Origin: Pseudomarimonas arenosa
GTDB taxonomy: Bacteria; Pseudomonadota; Gammaproteobacteria; Xanthomonadales; Xanthomonadaceae
Direction of reading: 5' to 3'
Length of the DNA stretch: 61,599 bases
Assembly (NCBI RefSeq): GCF_014841215.1
Contig: NZ_JACYTR010000026.1
Coordinates: 1 to 61,599 of the forward strand
Shown: piece after piece, positions 1 through 8,794 of the stretch
Layout: the number at the start of each line of letters is the position of its first letter
How positions within the stretch are numbered: the stretch's first letter is position 1
Position numbers and translations under genes: made by a program
The notes under the pieces: model-generated
The model's database searches: none
Told to the model about the DNA's origin: nothing
What the model saw: only the letters and a program-made list of their open reading frames with translations

Positions 1-117
1 GCTGCTACGCAGCAACGGCTACTTCGTAGCCTGCGCCTTCGCTATGCTCGGTCGGCTGCTGTCGCAGCTACGCGGGACTGCGTCCCGATCTCGCCCAAGT
101 GGGCCCACCACTTGGGC
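1..117. repeat. Cluster of five short hairpins (REP-like)
   Basis: Five perfect inverted repeats sit side by side: 1-13 (5-bp arms, loop TAC), 17-31 (GGCTAC/GTAGCC, loop TTC), 55-68 (GCTGC/GCAGC), 73-87 (CGGGAC/GTCCCG, loop TGC) and 93-117 (10-bp arms around GCCCA). Three of the five have 3-nt loops. Such clustering is typical of intergenic REP-type elements. The last hairpin could also act as a terminator for a gene left of the window. No gene is visible in 1-242 apart from the promoter region of the ferredoxin. Confidence 0.55.
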
Positions 118-242
118 TCGTCGACGCAAAGTCCTCGGTGATCATCCGCGCCCCCTCATGCAATATCCGGGCTAGAATCGATCACGACAGGTGTTTGATT
201 CTCGGCAATCTGTTGGACGCACCCTTTGAACTGGTTTTATCG

Positions 243-500
243 ATGGCCCTGCTGATCAACGACCTCTGCATCAACTGCGACGTGTGTGCGCCGGCTTGCC
301 CGAACACCGCGATCAGTCAGGGTGAGGTCATCTACGAAATCGATCCGGCGCGCTGTACCGAGTGTGTCGGGCACTTCGATGAGCCGCAATGTCAGGTGGT
401 GTGTCCGGTCGAATGCATCGAGTTGGATCCGGCGCACAATGAGACCCAGCAGCAACTCGAAGAAAAACTGCGCGGGCTGTTGAACGAATCGCTCGGATAG
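243..500 (+). CDS. yfhL: YfhL-type 2[4Fe-4S] ferredoxin
   Basis: This is an 85-residue electron carrier. Two cluster motifs are visible: CINCDVCAPACP near the N-terminus and CTEC, then eight residues, then CQVVCP. This is the asymmetric pattern of the Allochromatium/YfhL ferredoxin class, whose second motif has an inserted loop between its second and third cysteines. The start at 243 gives the usual family length. An in-frame start at 99 would add 48 residues unlike any ferredoxin. Such proteins are soluble, low-potential cytoplasmic carriers; the partner enzyme is not evident here. The next gene starts 37 nt downstream on the same strand. Confidence 0.93.
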   Translation: MALLINDLCINCDVCAPACPNTAISQGEVIYEIDPARCTECVGHFDEPQCQVVCPVECIELDPAHNETQQQLEEKLRGLLNESLG

Positions 501-537
501 GCGCGACAAGCGAACGCGCAAGGATGAGGGCTTCTCA

Positions 538-2301
538 ATGACCCGCCAGATTGCAGGAGGTTTGATGCTCGCCTCAGTGTTGAGATGGATTAGTGTGTTA
601 TGGCTGGTTAGCTCGTCGGCCTGGGCCGAGGGTGATGCCGGTTTGCGTGATGGCCGCGACGTGCTGCCGAAGCAGGTCGCGGTGGCCACGGCCAACGCTC
701 AGGCCACCGATGCCGGCCTGGAGATTCTGGCCCAGGGTGGTAATGCCTTTGACGCCGCGGTGGCGATCAGCGCCACCCTTGGTCTGGTCGAACCGGAAAG
801 CTCCGGTCTGGGCGGCGGCGGCTTCATGCTGCTGCATGTCGCCGCCGATGGTCGCAACGTGTTCATAGATGCGCGCGAGCGCGCGCCGCTGGCGGCCAGC
901 CGCGACATGTATCTCAACGCCAGCGGCGCCGCCGACCGCGACAAGGCCGTCAACGGTGCCTTGGCTGCGGCGATTCCCGGCTTGCCCGCAGGCCTGGTGC
1001 AATTGTCGCGCTATGGTCGGCTGCCGCTATCGAAGTCGCTGGCGCCGGCGATTCGTCTGGCTCGCCAGGGCTGGCGCTTTTCGGCCAAGAACGCCTCGAT
1101 GATGGGCTGGCGCAAGGAACTGCTGGCCCAGGATCCCGGTGCTCGCGAAATGTTCGTCCGCAAGGGCCAGTTGCCCGAGGTCGGGCAGGTCCTGAAGAAT
1201 CCGGACTATGCAGCGGTATTGGTGAAGCTGGCCGAGCAGGGTCACGATGGCTACTACCGTGGTGAACTGGCCCAGCGTCTGGTCGATGGTGTGCGCAATC
1301 TGGGGGGCATCTGGAGTCTGGAGGATCTGGCCCGCTACCACGTAGTGGAACGCGATGTTCTGAGCTTCCGCTACCGTGGCTTCCAGATCATCACCGCGCC
1401 GCCGCCTTCCTCGGGCGGTGTGGCCCTGGCGCAAAGCCTGCAGATTCTGGCGGGATTCGATCTGCCCTCACTTGCAACGGTTGATCGAGTACACCTACTG
1501 ACCGAATCGATGCGGCGTGCCTATCGGGATCGGGCGGTGTACCTCGGCGATCCTGATTTTGTGCAGGTGCCAACCGCCCTGCTGGCCTCGCCGGAGTACG
1601 CCGCCGGTCTGCGTGCGGCCATTCATCCGGAAAAGGCTACGCCGAGTGCCTGGCTGCCCGGTGTGACGCCACTCGGTGAGCGCGAGGAAACCACCCACTT
1701 CTCGGTCATCGACCGCGAAGGCAACCTGGTGGCGGTGACCCAGACGGTCAATCTGCCTTACGGCAATGCGGTATCCGTGCCCGGCACGGGCTTCCTGTTG
1801 AACAATGAAATGGACGATTTCTCGGTCAAGCCGGGCGTGCCGAATGCGTTCGGTCTGGTCGGCGACGACGCCAATGCGATCGCCCCCGGCAAGCGGCCGC
1901 TGTCGTCGATGACGCCGACCTTCCTGATCGGTCGCGATCGGGTCGCCGTACTCGGAACCCCGGGCGGCAGCCGTATCATCAGCATGGTGCTGCAAGGTGT
2001 GCTCAGTCTGGTCGAAGGCCAGTCGCCCGAACAGGCGGTCAGCCGCCCGCGCGTGCACCACCAGTACTTGCCTGATGAGCTGTACTTCGAGCCCAATGCG
2101 TTGGAACCGTCTGTACAGGAGGCATTGCAGGCGCGTGGCCACCTGTTGAAGCAACTCGACAGCAGCTGGGGCAATATGCAGGCAGTCAGCTGGGATCGCC
2201 GCACCGGCGAAGTACAGGCAGGCAGTGACCCGCGCTGGAAGAGCGTCGGGAAAGGTGGTGTCGGCGAGGGCCGGCAGGGCGATCAGGCGGTATTTCGCTA
2301 G
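538..2301 (+). CDS. ggt: Gamma-glutamyltransferase (glutathione hydrolase) precursor
   Basis: A 587-residue periplasmic Ntn-hydrolase that cleaves the gamma-glutamyl bond of glutathione and related peptides. The N-terminus is a signal peptide (hydrophobic stretch about 9-28, SSSAWA cleavage region). The proenzyme should self-cleave before T385 in EETTHFSV to give large and small subunits, T385 becoming the catalytic N-terminal nucleophile. Other family signatures are GNAFDAAVA (68-76), GLGGGGFMLLH (90-100), PPPSSGG (288-294), PLSSMTPT and GTPGGSRII. Length matches the family (about 560-590). An internal ATG at 565 could be used but would shorten the signal peptide. Confidence 0.95.
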   Translation: MTRQIAGGLMLASVLRWISVLWLVSSSAWAEGDAGLRDGRDVLPKQVAVATANAQATDAGLEILAQGGNAFDAAVAISATLGLVEPESSGLGGGGFMLLHVAADGRNVFIDARERAPLAASRDMYLNASGAADRDKAVNGALAAAIPGLPAGLVQLSRYGRLPLSKSLAPAIRLARQGWRFSAKNASMMGWRKELLAQDPGAREMFVRKGQLPEVGQVLKNPDYAAVLVKLAEQGHDGYYRGELAQRLVDGVRNLGGIWSLEDLARYHVVERDVLSFRYRGFQIITAPPPSSGGVALAQSLQILAGFDLPSLATVDRVHLLTESMRRAYRDRAVYLGDPDFVQVPTALLASPEYAAGLRAAIHPEKATPSAWLPGVTPLGEREETTHFSVIDREGNLVAVTQTVNLPYGNAVSVPGTGFLLNNEMDDFSVKPGVPNAFGLVGDDANAIAPGKRPLSSMTPTFLIGRDRVAVLGTPGGSRIISMVLQGVLSLVEGQSPEQAVSRPRVHHQYLPDELYFEPNALEPSVQEALQARGHLLKQLDSSWGNMQAVSWDRRTGEVQAGSDPRWKSVGKGGVGEGRQGDQAVFR

Positions 2302-2331
2302 CCGCTCGATCAAACGCTGTAAGGAGGCGAT

Positions 2332-3210
2332 ATGAAACTCTGGTCGATCATCGGCAATTCGCAGCGTCTTGATGGTGGCGCCATGTTCGGCAATGTGCCC
2401 AAGGCGATGTGGTCGAAGTGGCTGCAGCCGGACGAACAGAACCGCATTCCCTTGGCCTGCCGCGCCTTGCTGGCAGAGCCGATCAATGGCAAGACGGTAC
2501 TGTTCGAAACCGGCATTGGTGCGTTCTTCGACCCCAAGTTGCGCGAGCGATTTGGCGTGGTGGAAGATCGCCACGTCTTGCTGGAAAACCTGGCGGCGGC
2601 AGGTTTTCAGCCGGATGACATCGACGTCGTGGTGCTCAGTCATCTGCATTTCGATCATGCCGGCGGCCTGCTGCAGGCCTGGCAACCCGATGCCGAACCC
2701 GAATTGGTGTTCAACAAGGCCAGATTCGTGATCAGCCGCGCGGCCTGGGAACGCGCCTGTGACCCACACCCACGCGATCGCGCCAGTTTCATTCCGGCGC
2801 TGATCGATTTGTTAAGGAGCAGTGGGCGGCTGGAACTGGTGGACGGCGAGCATTGCGACAGCCTCGGCGATGCGGTCCGCTTTCACTACAGCGAGGGCCA
2901 CACGCCGGGCTTGTTGCTGTCTGAGATTGTCGGGCCGGGTAATCATGGCGGGCTGCTGTTCTGCGCTGACCTGATCCCGGGAAGGGCCTGGGTGCATTTG
3001 CCGGTCACCATGGGCTACGACCGCTATCCGGAAAAGCTCATCGATGAGAAGCGCGCCCTGCTGATCGACCTGATGCAGCGCGAGGTGCGGCTGTTCTTCA
3101 CCCACGACGCCGAGTGCGCCTTGGCGCGGGTGGTGAGCGCCGACGGCAGCCGCTTCAGCACTGACCACGAAGTCACCGAGTTGCACGCCCGTGCCTTGGG
3201 TGAGCATTGA
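2332..3210 (+). CDS. Metallo-beta-lactamase-fold hydrolase
   Basis: A 292-residue cytoplasmic protein with the binuclear-zinc motif [10 protein letters not shown] (H104, H106, D108, H109), a downstream GHTPG and an FCADLIP segment. Together these are the metal ligands of the MBL fold. The long N-terminal strand region before the motif resembles the lactonase/AttM-like or quinolone-response subgroups, but the substrate cannot be read from the sequence. A strong ribosome site (AAGGAGG) lies 6 nt upstream of the ATG. The gene follows ggt by 30 nt, and the next gene starts 30 nt later, suggesting co-transcription. Confidence 0.85.
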   Translation: MKLWSIIGNSQRLDGGAMFGNVPKAMWSKWLQPDEQNRIPLACRALLAEPINGKTVLFETGIGAFFDPKLRERFGVVEDRHVLLENLAAAGFQPDDIDVVVLSHLHFDHAGGLLQAWQPDAEPELVFNKARFVISRAAWERACDPHPRDRASFIPALIDLLRSSGRLELVDGEHCDSLGDAVRFHYSEGHTPGLLLSEIVGPGNHGGLLFCADLIPGRAWVHLPVTMGYDRYPEKLIDEKRALLIDLMQREVRLFFTHDAECALARVVSADGSRFSTDHEVTELHARALGEH

Positions 3211-3239
3211 ATGTCGATGAACATTGGAATTGGGGGAAC

Positions 3240-3686
3240 ATGATGATAAGCAGAGCAAAGATCGGTTGGGCCACGTTGGGATTGCTGTTTGCCGTGACAG
3301 CGCAGGCTGCGGTGTACGGTGAAGCCTTGCCCGCGGGCGAGGCGCGCGAGCTGAGCGCTGCCCTGGCCGAGGCCAAGTTCGATCAGCCGCAGTTATTGAG
3401 CGGGCGCATCACCGAGGTCTGTCAGAAACAGGGCTGCTGGGCAGTGCTGGAGCATGAGGGAGCAAGCGCGCGCCTGATGATGCACGAGCACAGTTTCTTT
3501 CTGCCCAAGGATTATCGCGGCAAGGCGCGGGTCTACGGCACGCTGCGCCGCATCGATCTGTCGAAAGCAGAAGCCAAGCACATGGCCGAAGAGAGCAGCA
3601 AGCCGACTGCGCTGGCCGATGCCGAGTATCGCGTCGACGCCCTCGGTGTTGAGCTGCTGGAGGCAAGCGCCAGTCATGGCGATTGA
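3240..3686 (+). CDS. DUF4920 family secreted protein
   Basis: A 148-residue protein beginning with a typical signal peptide (MMISRAK, then GWATLGLLFAVTAQAA). The mature part contains the CQKQGCW motif characteristic of DUF4920, a small beta-barrel domain often found near metal or redox proteins. The function is not established. I chose the ATG at 3240 because a G-rich ribosome site (TTGGGGG) lies just upstream and the signal peptide starts here; an in-frame start at 3207 would place extra polar residues before it. It overlaps the next gene by 11 nt, which implies translational coupling. Confidence 0.8.
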   Translation: MMISRAKIGWATLGLLFAVTAQAAVYGEALPAGEARELSAALAEAKFDQPQLLSGRITEVCQKQGCWAVLEHEGASARLMMHEHSFFLPKDYRGKARVYGTLRRIDLSKAEAKHMAEESSKPTALADAEYRVDALGVELLEASASHGD

Positions 3687-4845
3687 AACAATCAGCCGCC
3701 AGGGCTGGTTCAGTCGTCTCAAGGGTGCCTTCTTCGGCATCCTGTTTGGCTTGATCTTCGTCGCCGGTGCAGCCGCGCTGCAGTTCTGGAACGAGGGTCG
3801 CACGCTGCGCCAGGCCCGTCTGCTCGAAGCCGGTCGCCAGGATGTGGTGGAACTATCGGCTATGGGTGCGGAGAGTCGGCGTGCCGGTGGCTTGGCCTAT
3901 GTGCACGGTGAGCTGCGCGCCGACGGTCAGCGTCTTGATCCAGAGTTCAATCAGGTGGCTGAAGGGCTTGGATTGCGCCGACGGGTCGAGATGTTTCAGT
4001 GGAAAGAGCGCAAGGAGACCAAGGAAGAGACCTCGGTCGGTGGCTCCAAGACCACTCGAACGCGTTATTACTATGAGCAGGTCTGGGATGATGAGCTGAT
4101 CGACAGCGATCGGTTCCAGGAGGCGGCCGGCCATCAGAACCCCGAACGGATGCCGTTTGAGAGCCAGACCTGGAAGGTCGAGAAGGCCAGCCTGGCCGAC
4201 CTGCAGGTGGAACCTGAAGTGTTGTCCGAAGTCGGCGGCTGGAGGCCGATGGCACCGCAGGCCGATCGCTTGCCCGGCAATCTGGCCGCCAGTCTTGGCG
4301 TGGAAGCTGATCGGCTCACCACCGTCAACGGCGAACCGCAGATCGGTGACGTCCGAATCCACTTCGAGCGACTGCCGGACGGACCGGTCAGCGTGGTCGG
4401 GCGCGTACAGGGCGATCGACTTGGTGTGGAGCGTCGAGAGCTGGGCGAGTTGCTGCTGCTGGAGCGCGGTGAGCACAGCGCCGAGCAGCTGTTCAGTGCC
4501 GCCGAGAGCCGCAACTCCGGGCTTGGCTGGGCCATTCGCGTCGGTGGTTTTGTATTGATGTGGATCGGCTTTGGCATGGTATTCGGGCCATTGGCCGTGT
4601 TCGCCGATATCCTGCCCTTCCTTGGGCGATTGACGCGAATGGTCACCGGGCTGATCTCCGGCGTGCTGGCCGGCTTGATCAGTTTTGTGGCGATCGCCTC
4701 GGGCTGGCTGTATCACCGGCCGTGGCTGCTCGGACTGATCGTCATCGCAATTGCCGGCCTGATTGCCTGGATTGGCCTGAGAGCGCGCAAGCCAACTCCG
4801 CTGGCGCCGCCGTCATCGATGCCGCCGCCACCGCCTTTGTCCTGA
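3676..4845 (+). CDS. TMEM43-like (DUF1625) membrane protein
   Basis: A 389-residue protein with one membrane segment near residues 17-36, a long extracytoplasmic region (about 40-280), and three closely spaced membrane segments at about 285-380, ending in a proline-rich tail. This topology and the FWNEG segment after the first helix match the TMEM43/LUMA family, found in animals and scattered bacteria and of unknown bacterial function. The start at 3676 removes 19 out-of-character residues and lies inside the end of the DUF4920 gene. The following gene begins 9 nt after its stop. Confidence 0.78.
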   Translation: MAIETISRQGWFSRLKGAFFGILFGLIFVAGAAALQFWNEGRTLRQARLLEAGRQDVVELSAMGAESRRAGGLAYVHGELRADGQRLDPEFNQVAEGLGLRRRVEMFQWKERKETKEETSVGGSKTTRTRYYYEQVWDDELIDSDRFQEAAGHQNPERMPFESQTWKVEKASLADLQVEPEVLSEVGGWRPMAPQADRLPGNLAASLGVEADRLTTVNGEPQIGDVRIHFERLPDGPVSVVGRVQGDRLGVERRELGELLLLERGEHSAEQLFSAAESRNSGLGWAIRVGGFVLMWIGFGMVFGPLAVFADILPFLGRLTRMVTGLISGVLAGLISFVAIASGWLYHRPWLLGLIVIAIAGLIAWIGLRARKPTPLAPPSSMPPPPPLS

Positions 4846-4854
4846 GGATTCTTC

Positions 4855-6252
4855 GTGAGCCCAATTGATTCGTTGTCGAGTCCGGCGCGCCGTCGACTAT
4901 TGCTCGGCGCAGGCGCGCTCGGCGCTGCCGGTTTGATGCCCTTGGGCAGCATGTTGGCGCAGGCCGGCGAAAGTCGTTCGCAGTCACTTGGCAAAGGCTT
5001 TGGTGCACTCCGGCCGGTGCGTGATCTGAACACCGGGTTGCCCTTGCTGGAGTTGCCCGAAGGCTTCAGTTACACCAGCTTTGGTTGGGCGGGCGAATCG
5101 CTGGAAGGCGGCATCGCTTGTCCCAACAGCCACGACGGTATGGGTGTCGTCGCTGCCGATGGTGACCTGATCACCCTGGTGCGCAACCATGAGGTGGTGA
5201 AGGCGGCCGGTGCCTACGGGCCGAGCGAGAGCTGGTATGACCCGGTCTGCCAGGGCGGCACCGTTAACCTGCAGTTTGATCTGGCCACGCAGGAATTGCG
5301 TCGCACATGGCCAAGTCTGTCGGGCACCATGCAGAACTGCGCCGGCGGCGTCACGCCCTGGGGCAGCTGGCTGAGCTGCGAGGAATACGTGGCCGATGCC
5401 GGCATGTTGGATTCACGCGGAGGCCCGCCGCTGCAGAAGGATCATGGTTTCGTCTTCGAGGTGCCGGCCAGTGGTGTGTCGAACGCCATCGCGCTGCGCG
5501 CGATGGGGCAGTTTCGCCATGAGGCCGCCGTTGTGCATACGGCGACCGGCGATGTCTATCTCACCGAAGACGGTGAGCCATCGTCGGGCTTCTACCGCTT
5601 TGTTCCGACGCAGCCCGGCAAGCTGGCCGCTGGCGGCCAGTTGTTCATGCTGAAGGCCAAGGGGCGTGTTGAGTTGCGCTCGGGTTTGAAGGTAGGGCAG
5701 AAGTTCGCCGTCGAGTGGGTGCCGATCGATAACCCCGATCGCGGCTACGACCACCAACGGCGCAATATCTTTGGCGTGCAGCGACAGGGCTTTGCGCAAG
5801 GCGCTTCGCGCTTTACCCGACTGGAAGGCTGCTTTGTCGACGACGACGCCATCTACTTCACTGCCACCAATGGCGGTGATGCAGCCTGCGGCCAGGTGTT
5901 TGTCTACCGTGCCAATAGTGCCGAGCTGGAACTGCTGTACGAGTCACCTGATGCCGCGGTGCTCGATTATCCCGACAACATCTGCATCAGCCCGCGCGGT
6001 GGCATGGTGATCTGCCAGGATTCCAAGCAGGATCGACAGCATCTGTACGGATTGAGCAGTAACGGCCGGCTGTTCGCGTTCGCCAGGCAGAATGTCCTGC
6101 TCGACGGCGCCAAGGGCTTTCGCGGCGATTATCGCGGAGCCGAGTGGGCTGGCTCCTGTTTTTCACCCGACGGCCGCTACCTGTTTGCCAATATCTATAG
6201 CCCGGGGTTCACGGTCGCCATCACCGGCCCGTGGAAGAAAGGATTGATCTGA
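4855..6252 (+). CDS. PhoX-like (DUF839) Tat-exported phosphatase-family protein
   Basis: A 465-residue protein starting with GTG at 4855. The N-terminus carries a twin-arginine signal (ARRRLLLGAGALGAAGL), as expected for PhoX relatives that are exported folded with Ca/Fe cofactors. The body matches DUF839: NSHDGMGVV, LVRNHE, CAGGVTPWGSWLSCEEY (tolerated as separate short motifs), FRHEAAV, YLTEDGEPSSGFYRF, DYPDNICISPRGGMVICQD and GSCFSPDGRYLF. The mix of beta-propeller blades and conserved acidic residues fits a phosphatase or a related hydrolase. The substrate is not known. The stop codon overlaps the next start (TGATG). Confidence 0.85.
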   Translation: MSPIDSLSSPARRRLLLGAGALGAAGLMPLGSMLAQAGESRSQSLGKGFGALRPVRDLNTGLPLLELPEGFSYTSFGWAGESLEGGIACPNSHDGMGVVAADGDLITLVRNHEVVKAAGAYGPSESWYDPVCQGGTVNLQFDLATQELRRTWPSLSGTMQNCAGGVTPWGSWLSCEEYVADAGMLDSRGGPPLQKDHGFVFEVPASGVSNAIALRAMGQFRHEAAVVHTATGDVYLTEDGEPSSGFYRFVPTQPGKLAAGGQLFMLKAKGRVELRSGLKVGQKFAVEWVPIDNPDRGYDHQRRNIFGVQRQGFAQGASRFTRLEGCFVDDDAIYFTATNGGDAACGQVFVYRANSAELELLYESPDAAVLDYPDNICISPRGGMVICQDSKQDRQHLYGLSSNGRLFAFARQNVLLDGAKGFRGDYRGAEWAGSCFSPDGRYLFANIYSPGFTVAITGPWKKGLI

Positions 6253-6647
6253 TGCACACGCCCCCCATTTCCGCCTTGTACATCGCCTTGGGGGCCTTGC
6301 TGCTGCTCGGCTTGACCTTCCGTGTGATCGCTGCGCGACGTGCCAGCAAGATCGGGCTGGGTGACGGTGGCGACAAGCGATTGCTAGGCGCCATGCGAGT
6401 GCATGGCAATGCCGTCGAGACCTTGCCGATACAGCTGCTGCTGCTGGTGATGCTGGAATGGAGTGGTGTTGCGCCGATCTGGATCCACCTGTTGGGCACC
6501 GCCGTGCTGCTGAGTCGCGGGTTGCATGCCTGGGGCCTGAGCCGCCATCCAGGCGTTTCGTTCGGGCGCTTCTGGGGTACCTTGATCAGTCTCGGTCTGA
6601 TGCTGGTGATGCCCTGCTGGTTGATCTATCTGCTGCTTATCGGCTGA
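6252..6647 (+). CDS. MAPEG family integral membrane protein
   Basis: A 131-residue protein with about four hydrophobic helices and the MAPEG signature, in which RVHGNAVETLP follows the first helix (compare the RAHxNxxE motif of glutathione-dependent membrane enzymes). Bacterial members are annotated as glutathione transferases or peroxidases, but few have been tested. It starts at 6252 inside the stop codon of the PhoX-like gene, with AAGGA upstream, so the two are likely coupled. It converges on the NUDIX gene with a 21-nt gap. Confidence 0.85.
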   Translation: MHTPPISALYIALGALLLLGLTFRVIAARRASKIGLGDGGDKRLLGAMRVHGNAVETLPIQLLLLVMLEWSGVAPIWIHLLGTAVLLSRGLHAWGLSRHPGVSFGRFWGTLISLGLMLVMPCWLIYLLLIG

Positions 6648-6668
6648 ATTTCACGTCTGATCAATAGG

Positions 6669-7208
6669 CTAAGAAGACCCGGCGCGGCTGCCATCCGGAT
6701 TGAACTCGACGAAGTACAGGCCGGCGTACAGTTTGGGGTCGATGGAGTATCCCTCTGCCATCTTCTGGCTCAGCCACAGCGCGGCTTGGGTGCGCGGGAT
6801 CTCGTGGACGATGATTGCTTCGGTTTCATCGCCGCCGCCGGCGCTGACCTTGCGCAGTCCGTGAGCGCGGACAAAGGCGATCATCTCGTTGCTCATGCCG
6901 GAGGATGAGGGGCCGGCCATCAAGTACTCGACACGCTCAGCGGTCCAGCCGGTTTCTTCTTCCAGCTCACGCAAGGCGGCCTCATCCAGGCTTTCACCTG
7001 GCGACAGATCACCGACCAGCCCGGCGGGCATTTCAATCGACTTGGCTCGCACCGGAAAACGGTATTGCTCGACGAACAGGATGCGATCTTCGGGCGTCAC
7101 CGCCACGATGATCACCGCCGAGTCGGCATTGGTGCGTTCGGCGTACTCCCAACGACCTACCGCCTTCAGGCGCAGGTACTGGGCTTCATGCAGGGTCACT
7201 TCATCCAT
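6669..7208 (-). CDS. NUDIX hydrolase (ADP-ribose pyrophosphatase-like)
   Basis: A 179-residue cytoplasmic hydrolase with a perfect Nudix box at roughly residues 66-88 (G-x5-E-x7-RE-L-EEE-T-GW) and the EQYRFPVRAKSIEMPAG segment preceding it, typical of ADP-ribose or nucleoside diphosphate sugar pyrophosphatases. The SSSGMSNE segment after the box is also seen in this group. The exact substrate is an inference. It is transcribed towards the MAPEG gene, and divergently from the beta-propeller gene with 146 nt between their starts. Confidence 0.88.
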   Translation of the reverse strand: MDEVTLHEAQYLRLKAVGRWEYAERTNADSAVIIVAVTPEDRILFVEQYRFPVRAKSIEMPAGLVGDLSPGESLDEAALRELEEETGWTAERVEYLMAGPSSSGMSNEMIAFVRAHGLRKVSAGGGDETEAIIVHEIPRTQAALWLSQKMAEGYSIDPKLYAGLYFVEFNPDGSRAGSS

Positions 7209-7354
7209 GTGATGCCTTCCGGCTTGAGCAGGGGGTCATCCTATCCTGTCCGTAGTATCCATCGGGTGGGCAACGGTCGCCTTGGATCGAACCGGGAACC
7301 TTTTGCATCGGCCTGGGTCGGAGACGGCCGATCCTCGATTTTCGCCGAGCTTCC

Positions 7355-8740
7355 ATGAGATTACTGATTCTGATTGCTGCTTTCCTTGTTGCGCCGGCCT
7401 TGACCCAGGCGCAAACCACGGTGCTCGGCGCTGACGCCAGTAGCGTCGAGGGCCCGGCGGTCAAGCCGATTGATCAAGAGCTGGCCAAGATCAATGAGCC
7501 CGAACCACTGTTGGCTGAAGTGGCGCGAGCGCATGCCGCGGGCGACATCGACACGCTCGGGCGCGTCTATCGCCGACTAAGCCAATTGCGCCCGCACATC
7601 GGGCAATACAAGTACGAAATGGCCGCCGCCTTTGCTGCCCAGGATTTCAAGACGTTGACCTACAACGCGCTGCTCGAGCTGCAGGCACAGGGCTACGGCT
7701 TTGATCTGGCCAAGGATCCGCGCTTCCAGCCGGTGACTACCACTGAAGTCTGGGAATACATCGTGCAGGCCTTCGAAGCCAACCGGAAGCCGTTCGGTGA
7801 GGCCAAGCTGATGGCGACCCTGCCGAAGGATGACTTGCTGATCGAGAGCGTGGCCTGGGATCCGACCCGCAAGGCAGCTCTGGTCGGCAGCGCACGTGAG
7901 GGCACGGTTTACGTCGTTGGCGCCGAGGGGGAACTCACTCCGCTGGTGAAAGCCGATGACAAGAACGGCATGTGGGCGGTGTTCGATCTGGCGGTCGACG
8001 CCAAACGTGGTGTGTTGTGGGTAGCCTCGACGGCGGTGCCACACTACAAGCGCTACAACGCCGAAAAGGACCTCGGCCGCGCGGGCGTGTTCAAGTTCGA
8101 TCTGAAGACCGGCAAGTTTCTGAAGAGCTACCTGTCGCCGGTGGTGATCGGTCAGAGCTTCGTCATCTCTACCCTGGGGCTGGCGCCGGATGGCACGGTG
8201 TTCGCTGCCGATGGCGTCAACGACGCGGTGTATCAGGTGCGCGACGACCGTTTCCAGCGGCTGTTCCATGTGCCGGTGCTGGGCAGTATTCGTGGCCTGG
8301 CGGTGAGTGGCGACGGCAAGATCCTGTATTTCGCCGATCATGAGCGCGGCCTGTTTGGCTACGATCTTGCAACGGGCAAGCCGTTTGAAGTGATCGGCTC
8401 GTCGAAGCTGGCCCTCGGCGGCATCGAAGGGCTGCAATGGTGGCGCAATCAGTTGGTCATCGTGCAAAGCGCCATGAAGCCGGCACGCGTGATGCGCCTC
8501 AAGCTCACCCCGGATGGCAAGGCAGTGGCCGGCGTGCAGCCGCTGAGTGCCAATCAGCCGGAAGTCAGCTTGCCGACCTTGGCGACCCTGGATGGCGACC
8601 GTCTGCTCTTCGTGGGCAATTCGCAGAAGCTCAGCTACGACCGTTTTGGCCTGCCGAGGAACAAGGATCGGCTCGAAGGCACGCGCCTGATCGAACTCGA
8701 TCTGAATTTCGGCGCGACGCCGGACGCGATGCCCGAGTAA
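7355..8740 (+). CDS. Secreted beta-propeller (SMP-30/NHL-like) protein
   Basis: A 461-residue protein with a clear signal peptide (MRLLILIAAFLVAPALTQAQ). A helical region at about 45-130 reads like a short TPR-type segment (AHAAGDIDTLGRVYRRLSQ). It is followed by repeated propeller-like blades such as SVAWDPTRKAALVGS, VFDLAVDAKRGVLWVAS, TLGLAPDGTVFAADG and GLAVSGDGKILYFAD. No catalytic residues can be assigned. It probably acts in the periplasm or outside the cell. It stands alone between a divergent NUDIX gene and a convergent exonuclease gene. Confidence 0.7.
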   Translation: MRLLILIAAFLVAPALTQAQTTVLGADASSVEGPAVKPIDQELAKINEPEPLLAEVARAHAAGDIDTLGRVYRRLSQLRPHIGQYKYEMAAAFAAQDFKTLTYNALLELQAQGYGFDLAKDPRFQPVTTTEVWEYIVQAFEANRKPFGEAKLMATLPKDDLLIESVAWDPTRKAALVGSAREGTVYVVGAEGELTPLVKADDKNGMWAVFDLAVDAKRGVLWVASTAVPHYKRYNAEKDLGRAGVFKFDLKTGKFLKSYLSPVVIGQSFVISTLGLAPDGTVFAADGVNDAVYQVRDDRFQRLFHVPVLGSIRGLAVSGDGKILYFADHERGLFGYDLATGKPFEVIGSSKLALGGIEGLQWWRNQLVIVQSAMKPARVMRLKLTPDGKAVAGVQPLSANQPEVSLPTLATLDGDRLLFVGNSQKLSYDRFGLPRNKDRLEGTRLIELDLNFGATPDAMPE

Positions 8741-8760
8741 GCACGGCCCGAGTAAGCAAG
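8731..8760. repeat. 15-bp tandem duplication across a stop codon
   Basis: GCCCGAGTAAGCACG is followed immediately by GCCCGAGTAAGCAAG. The first copy contains the last codons and the TAA of the beta-propeller gene; the second lies just after it, so a second in-register TAA-like unit exists downstream. This looks like a recent slippage duplication with one base changed. Confidence 0.8.
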
Positions 8761-8767
8761 GCCGCTC

Positions 8768-8787
8768 GCGGCGGCGTCAGCCGCCGC
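8768..8787. terminator. Bidirectional terminator-like hairpin
   Basis: GCGGCGGC (8768-8775) and GCCGCCGC (8780-8787) form a perfect 8-bp GC stem with a GTCA loop, exactly between two convergent genes. There is no clear T-tract, so its action as an intrinsic terminator is an inference from position. Confidence 0.5.
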
Positions 8788-8794
8788 TGGGCGA

